DNA of 64,000 nucleotides from contig DASWMJ010000096.1 in assembly GCA_036399775.1 (NCBI GenBank), forward strand, positions 70,538-134,537. Direction: 5' to 3'. The first letter of the stretch is position 1, and every line of letters starts with the position of its first letter. Both the position numbers and the translations under genes were made by a program. Of the stretch, positions 56,439 to 63,443 are shown one piece after another. The notes under the pieces were generated by a model, which was given only the letters and a program-made list of their open reading frames with translations, was not told where the DNA came from and searched no databases. The stretch is from JADMIH01 sp036399775 (GTDB taxonomy: Bacteria > Chloroflexota > Chloroflexia > QHBQ01 > JADMIH01).

Positions 56439-57761
56439 ATGCAACCACAAGCAACGCTAGTGGTCAAGGTCAGGATGTACCGTCAGGGGTTCGGAGACTG
56501 CTTCTTGCTCTCATTCCTGAGGGGCGGCCAAACCTTCAATATGCTCATCGACTGCGGAGTGCTCGAGAATACCGAGAAAAAGGCGGCTATAATGCGGTTG
56601 GTAGCCCAAGACATCAAGGTGGTAACTGCCAATCGTATCGACCTCCTTGTAGCTACGCATCGGCACTGGGACCACGTGTCGGGGTTTCTTCAAGCGCGAA
56701 GGGTGTTCGGGAGTATGGAAGTGGGGCGAATATGGATGCCCTGGACGGAAAATCCGATCGATCAGCAAGCCGCCAGGATGTGGAAACGTAGTCGTGCTAA
56801 CCTACTGCTAACGCGGAAGTTGATTACCAAGAGCGAATCGAAAGAAGCGCAGGTGCCTTCAGTTCATCAGGGTGGGAAGACGGAGAAAATGGAGGACCTA
56901 CGTGCTGGGATTGACTCTATCCTAAGCTTCTCCATGGACACTCATCCTGATGCAGGATCTACGCGCGAGGTGGTTCGCAACGACCCGAGGCAAGCACTAG
57001 CCTATGTTTCGACGCTCGGGCAAGCGCCTTTGTGGTATCTTGAGCCAGACGTATCCACAGAGGCTGCGCCGCTCACCCTTCCGGGCCTGGAGGGTGTTCG
57101 CATCTACGTGCTTGGACCCCCGAGAGATATGATGCTGCTTAGCCACGACTATCCGAACCAGTGGGACGCGGAAGATACTATCTATGGCCTCTCCGATCTA
57201 ATGAAGGACAGTGAGGATAATAAGCTCAGACGGGCGTTCAGGCGTGCTCTGTCGCTCGACTCGGTTGTGAACAACACCAGCCTGGCTTTGGCGATTGAGT
57301 TAACTGAAAGTGGCAAGGTGCTGCTCTTCCCAGCGGACGCTCAGATAGGCAATTGGGAGTCCTGGAGCAACCTATCGTGGAGGGTGCGAGCCGCAGATGG
57401 CTCTTCATGGGTGGTGCGCATCGAGGATCTATTGAGTCGTACTGTGCTCTATAAAGTAAGTCATCATGGTAGTCACAATGGGACGTTGCGCCGACGCGGG
57501 CTAGAGCTGATGAACCACACGGATCTGGTCGCTATGGTCCCTGTAGACTTGGAGACCGCCGCTGAGCGGCTTTGGTGGCGAATACCCGAGGCTCAGCTGA
57601 TGAATAGTCTGAAAGTACATACACGGGGGCGTGTTATCCGATCCGACACAGGGTTGCCTGACCGAGATGACCTCAAGAGGCTGTCATCGCAAGAAACAGC
57701 AGCATTTATAGCTGCGACTCGACAGCAAGATATGTGGGTCGAACTTACAATACATGAATAG
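56439..57761 (+). CDS. MBL-fold hydrolase, second of a tandem pair
   Basis: The 440-residue protein has the metal motif ATHRHWDHVSGF (72-83; HxHxDH), the early NMLIDCGVLEN, LLFPADAQIGNW (about 288-299) and VSHHGSHNGTLRRRG (about 341-355). The insertion between about residues 110 and 250, rich in charged residues, has no recognisable relatives. I choose ATG 56439, preceded by AAGGTGG five bases away; GTG 56430 is an alternative. It begins 24 bases after the first MBL gene and must be co-transcribed. Sequence similarity between the two outside the metal motifs is low. No signal peptide. Confidence 0.75.
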   Translation: MQPQATLVVKVRMYRQGFGDCFLLSFLRGGQTFNMLIDCGVLENTEKKAAIMRLVAQDIKVVTANRIDLLVATHRHWDHVSGFLQARRVFGSMEVGRIWMPWTENPIDQQAARMWKRSRANLLLTRKLITKSESKEAQVPSVHQGGKTEKMEDLRAGIDSILSFSMDTHPDAGSTREVVRNDPRQALAYVSTLGQAPLWYLEPDVSTEAAPLTLPGLEGVRIYVLGPPRDMMLLSHDYPNQWDAEDTIYGLSDLMKDSEDNKLRRAFRRALSLDSVVNNTSLALAIELTESGKVLLFPADAQIGNWESWSNLSWRVRAADGSSWVVRIEDLLSRTVLYKVSHHGSHNGTLRRRGLELMNHTDLVAMVPVDLETAAERLWWRIPEAQLMNSLKVHTRGRVIRSDTGLPDRDDLKRLSSQETAAFIAATRQQDMWVELTIHE

Positions 57762-57790
57762 AAATGTTAATTGTACTGTGGGTTAAAGCC

Positions 57791-57819
57791 TTGACATGCG
57801 AGCAAATGTCTGCTACACT
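57791..57819 (+). promoter_or_regulatory. Sigma-70-like promoter of the arginine operon
   Basis: TTGACA (57791-57796), 17 bases, TACACT (57814-57819). The expected transcription start near 57826 precedes the T-box leader. Confidence 0.8.
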
Positions 57820-57825
57820 GGGCGA

Positions 57826-58108
57826 AATTGAATAGCGGCGACGAGCCGCATGCCCGCGTCGAAGTGGAATAGTAGCTACATCAAGGATTTGCAGCGAATC
57901 GGGAGATGGTGCAAGCCCGGTAGACCTGGCGTAGCGAACCGGCCATGGAGCGGTCCGCCGAAGAAAGCCCAACGGCGAGCAAGTAGGATGGAGTGGTTGG
58001 TCACCACGCACAAAATAACCACGAGCGGTCACAGGCCAAAAATGTGACAATTAGGGTGGTACCGCGGGAGCCATGCTCTCGTCCCTTGCTTTGGGACGGG
58101 AGTTTTTT
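57826..58108 (+). ncRNA. T-box leader, probably arginine-specific
   Basis: All landmarks are present: the S-turn AGTA paired region (AGTAGCTAC, about 57870) with the matching GTAGCGAA (about 57925-57935), the distal segment TGGTGCAAGCCC, and the canonical T-box AGGGTGGTACCGCG at 58053-58066, followed by a terminator. The GAA before the specifier is followed by CCGGCCATGGAGC. By analogy with glyQS (one base between GAA and the codon) the specifier is CGG (Arg); without the spacer it would be CCG (Pro). The operon's ArgC, ArgD and ArgB make arginine the natural choice. Confidence 0.88.
58076..58108 (+). terminator. T-box terminator
   Basis: CTCTCGTCCC pairs with GGGACGGGAG (one G-U pair) around a seven-base loop, followed by six Ts. 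The T-box bases upstream can pair with the 5' arm as antiterminator (GGGAG of the T-box side against CTCTC). Confidence 0.9.
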
Positions 58109-58141
58109 GTTGCCCGGAATCGGCGGGAGGAGGATCGGGTC

Positions 58142-59215
58142 ATGCAAGTAACGCTGGGCAAGATAGCCTCGGTGACGGCGCGGGTGAGACTGCCCCACCA
58201 GGTGGAGATAGGCGATTACGTCTGCGCAGAGCGCGGCGCGGTGATAGTGGTCGAAGCTCTTGAAGAGAAGTCGGTGTACGGAGAGCTTGAGCTGCTCGGC
58301 GGCAGGATGGCTCGCATCATCAAGGGCGACGTGATGGCGGGCGTGCTGGGCGAGCGCCAGGCCCTCAAAGGTTTCGTGGGCCACATCCCTGAGCGCATAG
58401 AGCCGGGTGACACTCTCCACGTCCTGAATATGGGTGGGGTCATAGGGCTGTGTAGCTCCGCCAACACCGATTTCGGCCAGGCGTTGCGGGTGCGCGTGCT
58501 CGGTTCGGCCATAGTTGACGGCGAACCTGCCAGCATCGCCCGCGACGCGCTCCCCTGGCGCAACTCCCTCCACAGGAGCGCGCCTATCATCCTCGTCTCC
58601 GGCACCTGCATGAACGCGGGCAAGACTACAGCGGCGTGCGAGAGCCTACGCGTGCTGTCGAGCAGGGGGTACCGGATCGCAGCCGCCAAGCTCGCGGGCG
58701 TTGCCACTCAGCGCGACCTGCTGAATATGCAAGATCACGGCGCGATAGCGGCGCTCTCATTCAGCGACGCGGGCCTCCCCTCCACCACCGGCACCGATAG
58801 CTGCTTGGTGCCCGCCGCCAAAGGCGTGCTGGCTGCCCTCAACGCCTCCCAGCCTGACGCCATAATCGTGGAGTTCGGCGACGGTATCATGGGGCACTAC
58901 GGCGTGGATATACTCCTGCGGGACGCCGAATTGATGGGCCACGTGCGAGCGCACATCCTCTGCGCCAACGACCTTGTCGCCGCGTGGGGCGGACTGCGCT
59001 ACCTCGAAGGGATGGGCGTGCGTGTAGACTGCATATCAGGCCCGGCCACCGACAACACGGCGGGCGTAGATTACATCAACAAGCATTTCAGCATGCAAGC
59101 CGCCAACGGTCGCACGCAACCCACTCTCCTGGCCGACATGGTGGAAGCCCTGGCCTTCCCAGGCAACTCCCATTCGATGTCTGGCAGAATGATAGAAGAT
59201 AGGGACGTGGCGTAA
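58142..59215 (+). CDS. BioD/MobB-like P-loop protein of unknown function in the arginine operon
   Basis: The 357-residue protein has an N-terminal region of about 145 residues, likely beta-rich, with VRLPHQVEIGDYVCAE and PGDTLHVLNMGGVIGLC, and then a P-loop GTCMNAGKTTAACESL (154-169) of the BioD/MobB (SIMIBI) type, a Walker B-like DAIIVEFGDGIMG (about 240-252) and LLADMVEAL at the end. It is distantly reminiscent of DUF1611 proteins. ATG 58142 has GGAGGAGG upstream and lies behind the T-box terminator, so the longer frame from 58073 is leader. It overlaps argC by TAATG, which implies a role in the same pathway; argA/argJ are not present here. Confidence 0.72.
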   Translation: MQVTLGKIASVTARVRLPHQVEIGDYVCAERGAVIVVEALEEKSVYGELELLGGRMARIIKGDVMAGVLGERQALKGFVGHIPERIEPGDTLHVLNMGGVIGLCSSANTDFGQALRVRVLGSAIVDGEPASIARDALPWRNSLHRSAPIILVSGTCMNAGKTTAACESLRVLSSRGYRIAAAKLAGVATQRDLLNMQDHGAIAALSFSDAGLPSTTGTDSCLVPAAKGVLAALNASQPDAIIVEFGDGIMGHYGVDILLRDAELMGHVRAHILCANDLVAAWGGLRYLEGMGVRVDCISGPATDNTAGVDYINKHFSMQAANGRTQPTLLADMVEALAFPGNSHSMSGRMIEDRDVA

Positions 59216-60306
59216 TGGCTATACGGCAATTCTCCATGTCGCGGCCCGCGCGGGTAGCGGTGGTGGGCGCATCGGGGTATATCGGCGGGGAGGCGTTGCG
59301 CCTGCTGCTGGGGCACCCGTGCGTAGAAGTGGCAGCGGTAACGTCGCAGTCACATGCAGGCAAGCTCGTTGCCGAGGTACACCCACACCTGGCCCATACC
59401 ACGGAACTCAACTTCGTCGGCGACCTGCCCCCGGAGGCTGCGAGCGAGTATGACGCAATCTTCCTGGCGCTGCCGCACGGCGCTGCCATGTCCCGCGTGC
59501 CGCAGATGCTGGCTCATATGGGAGAGGGCGGTCCGAGAGGCGACGGCCCGCTCATATTGGACTTGAGCGGCGACTTTCGCATTAAGGAGGAGGCGCAGTT
59601 CCAGAGATACTACGGGCTGCAACACACGGCCTCCGAGTGGGCCGGGCGTGCGGCTTATGGCTTGACCGAATGGAACCGCGAAGCCATAAGGGAGGCGCGA
59701 TTGGTGGCGTGCCCTGGCTGCTTCCCGACCGGCTCGCTGCTGGCCCTTACGCCGCTCGCTCGCGCCGGACTGCTGACCGGGAACGTAGTGATCGACTCCA
59801 AGACAGGCTCGTCGGGTTCCGGCAAAGAGCCGGGCGAGGGCACCCATCACCCCACGCGGGCGAACGACTTCCGCGCTTATGGCCTGCTCAAGCACCGCCA
59901 CTTGCCGGAAATCGTCCAGGAACTCGCTAAGTGGCATCTCCAGGACAGCGCAAGCCTTCGCGTGGTCTTCACGCCCCATTCCGCCCCGATGGTGAGGGGC
60001 ATATTCACTACGGCCTACGTCTTCCCTTCGCGCCCGGTCAGCAAGGAGGAGCTACGCGATATATACGAGCAGGCTTACCAGGGCGAGTATTTCGTGCGGT
60101 TGGTGGAGTCGCCCCGCGTAGGCGTGGTAGCCCACTCCAACTTCTGCGACATAGCCGCCGTGACCGATGGCGAGGGCGCTATCATAGTAACCAGCGCCAT
60201 AGACAATCTCGTAAAAGGCGGCGCGGGCCAGGGCGTGCAAAACCTCAACGTAGCATTCGACTGGCCCGAAAATCTCGGCCTAACCTTCCCAGGCACGATG
60301 CCATAA
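59215..60306 (+). CDS. argC: N-acetyl-gamma-glutamyl-phosphate reductase
   Basis: The 363-residue protein has the nucleotide-binding loop VAVVGASGYIGGEALRLL (about 14-31) and the catalytic cysteine in ACPGCFPTGSLLAL (about 163-176), with LDLSGDFRIKE and GSSGSGKEPGEG between. It reduces the acyl phosphate made by ArgB, giving N-acetylglutamate semialdehyde. Its ATG overlaps the upstream stop codon (TAATG). LysY, the lysine-pathway homologue, has a similar sequence; absence of LysW and LysX nearby favours ArgC. Confidence 0.92.
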   Translation: MAIRQFSMSRPARVAVVGASGYIGGEALRLLLGHPCVEVAAVTSQSHAGKLVAEVHPHLAHTTELNFVGDLPPEAASEYDAIFLALPHGAAMSRVPQMLAHMGEGGPRGDGPLILDLSGDFRIKEEAQFQRYYGLQHTASEWAGRAAYGLTEWNREAIREARLVACPGCFPTGSLLALTPLARAGLLTGNVVIDSKTGSSGSGKEPGEGTHHPTRANDFRAYGLLKHRHLPEIVQELAKWHLQDSASLRVVFTPHSAPMVRGIFTTAYVFPSRPVSKEELRDIYEQAYQGEYFVRLVESPRVGVVAHSNFCDIAAVTDGEGAIIVTSAIDNLVKGGAGQGVQNLNVAFDWPENLGLTFPGTMP

Positions 60307-60308
60307 TA

Positions 60309-60384
60309 CCCAGAAATTAGAAGTTAGAAGTTAGAAATCAGAAGCCTAACACCTGAACCCTGACCCCTGATCCCTAACCCCTAA
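60309..60384. repeat. Heptamer arrays inside the arginine operon
   Basis: AGAAGTT/AGAAATC units (60312-60344) and CTGACCC/CTGATCC/CTAACCC units (60355-60383) lie between argC and argD. These two unit types also occur at 28384-28417 and at 1999-2028 or 7131-7152. Confidence 0.9.
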
Positions 60385-60394
60385 AGGAGCACAC

Positions 60395-61591
60395 ATGGTT
60401 GCAACGATAGATACCGCCACCGGCAGGCAGGCTGTGATTGACGAAGAAAACAGGGCGCAACTGGGCACATATGCCAAGCTGCCTATAGTGGCGGTGCGGG
60501 GTAGCGGCATCATGCTGTACGACGCATCGGGCCAGGCATACTACGACTTTTACTGCGGGCACGCCGTAACGCTCCTGGGGCATTGCCACCCCAGGGTCGT
60601 GCAGGCGATAAAGGAGCAGGCCGAGCGCCTCATTTTCTACTCGAACATCGTTTACAACGACGTGCGGGCGCAGTACGCCGCCGCGCTGGTGGGGGTTGCG
60701 CCGAGGGGTTACGGGCAGGTCTTTTTCTGCAATTCGGGGGCCGAGGCCAACGAGACCGCGCTCAAGCTGGCGCGCAAATATACCGGAAGGCCGACCATGC
60801 TGGCGATGGACGGCAGCTTTCACGGGCGGACGATGGGCGCGCTCGCCATGACCAGCAACCCGAAGTATAGGCAGGGCTTCGAGCCGCTACTTCCGGGCGT
60901 TGAGTTCGTACCGTTCGGCGACCTGGCTGCCACACAGGCCAGATTGGAGAAAGGCGACATCGCCGCCATCATAATTGAGCCTATACAGAGCATCGCGGGC
61001 GTGCGAATGGAGGGGGCTGAATACTACAGGGCGTTGCGAGAGCTTTGCGATAGGCATGGCTCGCTGCTCATCTTTGACGAGATACAGACAGGACTTGGCC
61101 GCACGGGCAAGCTGTGGGCAGGCGAACACTGGGATGTCGTGCCCGATATTATCACGCTGGCTAAGGGCATAGCGAGCGGCGTGCCGATGGGGGCTACGCT
61201 TATCTCCACGCACATCGCTGAGACGGTTCATCTTGATGAGCACGGCTCGACCTTCGGAGGCTCGCCTATCGCCTGCGCCGCCGCCTCTGCTACGTTGGGC
61301 GCTATCCTCGAAGATAACATGGTGGAGCACGCCGGGGCTATGGGTAGGCTAATGGTAGAGAAACTGGGCGGGTTGCCCCACATCCAGGAGATACGGGGGA
61401 TGGGCCTCTTGCTAGGCTTATGCCTCGACGTGCCCGCGAAGGACGTGCAGTACGCCGCGCTCGAACGCGGCGTCATCCTCGGCACTTCGGGCGATCCGAA
61501 CGTATTGCGTATCATGCCTCCGATGGTGGTCACGCCGGAGGATGTGGAGCACCTGGCATCGGTGTTGCGAGACGTGCTGCAAGGTATTTAG
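60395..61591 (+). CDS. argD: Acetylornithine aminotransferase (class III)
   Basis: The 398-residue class III PLP aminotransferase has FFCNSGAEANETALKLARKYTG-type core (about 110-131), LIFDEIQTGLGRTGKLWA (about 227-244) with the Asp contacting PLP, and the catalytic Lys in ITLAKGIASGVPMGA (about 255-269). ArgD transfers an amino group from glutamate to N-acetylglutamate semialdehyde. AAAGGAG precedes the ATG. Related 4-aminobutyrate aminotransferases look similar, but the argC and argB neighbours decide. Confidence 0.9.
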   Translation: MVATIDTATGRQAVIDEENRAQLGTYAKLPIVAVRGSGIMLYDASGQAYYDFYCGHAVTLLGHCHPRVVQAIKEQAERLIFYSNIVYNDVRAQYAAALVGVAPRGYGQVFFCNSGAEANETALKLARKYTGRPTMLAMDGSFHGRTMGALAMTSNPKYRQGFEPLLPGVEFVPFGDLAATQARLEKGDIAAIIIEPIQSIAGVRMEGAEYYRALRELCDRHGSLLIFDEIQTGLGRTGKLWAGEHWDVVPDIITLAKGIASGVPMGATLISTHIAETVHLDEHGSTFGGSPIACAAASATLGAILEDNMVEHAGAMGRLMVEKLGGLPHIQEIRGMGLLLGLCLDVPAKDVQYAALERGVILGTSGDPNVLRIMPPMVVTPEDVEHLASVLRDVLQGI

Positions 61592-62475
61592 TGGCGTCCA
61601 TGATGGATGAGACAGGCGCAGATTCATACTTAGGGCAGCACAAAGGCAAGCGTTTCGTCGTCAAACTGGGTGGCGAAGTGATGCTGAACGCCGCCGGACT
61701 GCGCGCGCTTTCAGCCGACATAGCTACCCTAGCGCGATCCGGCGTGGGGGTGGTCATCGTGCATGGCGGCGGCCCGCAAGCCGACGCGCTAGCCGCTAAG
61801 CTGGGGCACCGGGTACGCAAGGTAGCAGGTCGCCGCGTGACCGACGACGATGCCCTGGAAGTAGCGAAGATGGTGTACGGCGGCAGTATCAACCTGGAAT
61901 TGCTGGCCGCGTTGAGGGCCGCAGGCGCGCAGGGGGTGGGCCTTTCAGGGGTCGACGCGACGCTGATAACGGCCACGCGCCGCATGCCTGTCGTGGTACG
62001 CGACCAGCATACCGGCACAGATGAGATGGTGGACTTCGGGCACGTAGGGGATATTGCCGCCGTAGACGTTTCGCTGGTGGACTTGCTACTGGGAGCGGGC
62101 TACGTGCCGGTGGTAGCTTCGCTGGCTGCCGACGATGAGGGCAACCTGTACAACGTCAACGCGGATACGGTCGCGCAGGCGCTTGCCGTCGCCCTCCATG
62201 CGGACAGGCTATACCTGCTGACCAACGTGCCCGGCATCCTGCTCGACCCAACCGACCCAGGTTCGCTCCTACCCATCTGCACGCGCGAGCAGGCAGAGCG
62301 GCTGATTAGGCAGGGAGTGATCTCCGGTGGGATGCTCCCAAAGGTGCTGAACTGCCTGCAAGCCCTGGCGGATGGCGTGCGGCAGGTCCAGATTCTAGAC
62401 GGCACCCAGGAGAGGTCGCTGCTGCTTGAAAGCCTGGCCCCCAATGCTGAGGTGGGAACGCTGCTGGTCGAATAA
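61591..62475 (+). CDS. argB: Acetylglutamate kinase
   Basis: The 294-residue amino-acid kinase starts with FVVKLGGEVMLN (phosphate loop, about 21-32), has VIVHGGGPQADALAAKLG (about 56-73), VTDDDALEVAKMVYGGSIN and NVNADTVAQALAVALHADRL (about 190-209; ATP and metal), and ends GTQERSLLLESL. It phosphorylates N-acetylglutamate. I choose GTG at 61591, overlapping the argD stop (TAGTG), with AAGG six bases upstream; ATG at 61600 or 61603 would lack a site. Family size is about 260-300. Confidence 0.9.
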   Translation: MASMMDETGADSYLGQHKGKRFVVKLGGEVMLNAAGLRALSADIATLARSGVGVVIVHGGGPQADALAAKLGHRVRKVAGRRVTDDDALEVAKMVYGGSINLELLAALRAAGAQGVGLSGVDATLITATRRMPVVVRDQHTGTDEMVDFGHVGDIAAVDVSLVDLLLGAGYVPVVASLAADDEGNLYNVNADTVAQALAVALHADRLYLLTNVPGILLDPTDPGSLLPICTREQAERLIRQGVISGGMLPKVLNCLQALADGVRQVQILDGTQERSLLLESLAPNAEVGTLLVE

Positions 62476-62498
62476 TATTATCGACTGCCTAAATTAGG

Positions 62499-62589
62499 GT
62501 AGGGGCGACCCGGCGGGTCGCCCTGGTGGGGACGGCGTACCGTGCTTGTCTGGTGCCCTAGACAGGGCGACCCGGCGGGTCGCCCCTAC
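62499..62589. repeat. GTAGGGGCG-family palindromic element (GACCCGGCGGG arm)
   Basis: GTAGGGGCGACCCGGCGGG and its complement at the other end; middle GGTGGGGACGGCGTACCGTG. The right flank AGGAAATATTCCC is shared with the copy at 41384. Located just behind argB, where its hairpin could act as an operon end. Confidence 0.9.
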
Positions 62590-62629
62590 AGGAAATATTC
62601 CCTTACTTCCAGTCTGAACTCTCGTTTCG

Positions 62630-63088
62630 CTACCTGAAGCCGAGCAGGCGGGAGCGGTACAACCTGAAGCGAAGGAAGAGGAAGCAGCCGAGGCAGAAGC
62701 CCGCCAGCGCTACCGCCGCAGCAACGGCCACCATCAGCGACAGCGCCCACCCGATAACGGGCAGCCCCAGCATGAACGCTACCTGCGCCAGCCCAAGCAG
62801 TACGACGGCTATCGAATTGTTGAAGCGCATGAGGCGGCGGTCTTCACCTTCCCCATCGGCGGCGATGCGCGACGCCAGCAAGCGCTGGCCCACCTGGAAG
62901 ATGAGGCTGCGACGCTGGCCGTACAGCACGGCAGGTAGCAATATCAGGAAAAGTAAAGTCGTTATGAGAGGTTGCTGAAGCAGCAGGCCCGCCACTATGC
63001 CCGTCAATAGCGTCCAGCGATTGAGGCGTACTATAGGCATAGGTATGTCGCTGCACAGTCCCGCCTCTTCTGTCTTATTCTTATCCAT
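62630..63088 (-). CDS. DUF4395 family membrane protein
   Basis: The 152-residue protein has four hydrophobic segments and the DUF4395 pattern: VRLNRWTLLTGIVAGLLLQQP near the start, RFNNSIAVVLLGLAQVAFML (about 88-107) and AGFCLGCFLFLRFRL near the end (two Cys in GFCLGC). The family is found in diverse bacteria; its role is not known to me, though it is often found near thioredoxin-like or sulfur-handling genes. ATG 63088 has AGGAGA upstream; the longer frame to 63160 runs into the palindrome at 63146. Confidence 0.8.
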   Translation of the reverse strand: MDKNKTEEAGLCSDIPMPIVRLNRWTLLTGIVAGLLLQQPLITTLLFLILLPAVLYGQRRSLIFQVGQRLLASRIAADGEGEDRRLMRFNNSIAVVLLGLAQVAFMLGLPVIGWALSLMVAVAAAVALAGFCLGCFLFLRFRLYRSRLLGFR

Positions 63089-63145
63089 TTTTGTATCTCC
63101 TGTTTGAATATTTTTTGCTAAGCCTGATATAGTCACAAATAACCA

Positions 63146-63173
63146 GGGCCTGCCACACATGTGTGGCAGGCCC
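63146..63173. other. Perfect 28-bp palindrome
   Basis: GGGCCTGCCACACA followed by its exact complement. It lies upstream of the DUF4395 gene, about 60 bases before its start codon, so it could be an operator or part of a hairpin at the end of a transcript from the plus strand. The stretch from 63174 to 63443 shows no convincing gene or other signal. Confidence 0.75.
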
Positions 63174-63443
63174 CAGGAGAGCGATGAAAGCTAAAAGCTA
63201 TCGGTGTAGCGTCATTGCTTCACGATTTCAAACCCTTGAGAAGATAATCCGGCCACGAGGCATAGGCTGGCCGCGCGTGTCTGTCGCACGGTCAGCCCTA
63301 TACACAAGCAACAAGATGAGTAGCAAGCGCCGGACGCGAAATCCGTGCTGCTATTGCTTATCTGGTTACGACATGTGGCTGCTTCGATCACAGTCTCAAT
63401 CTTTCCTATAGAACGTGGTATAGATGTAAACCAATATAACATA

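Noticed and set aside
58073..58141. Earlier start of the P-loop gene (MLSSLALG...)
   Set aside because: It lies within the T-box terminator; the ATG at 58142 has a strong ribosome-binding site.
63163..63411. 82-codon plus-strand frame
   Set aside because: Begins within the palindrome, no ribosome-binding site, low-complexity basic/serine composition, no recognisable motif.
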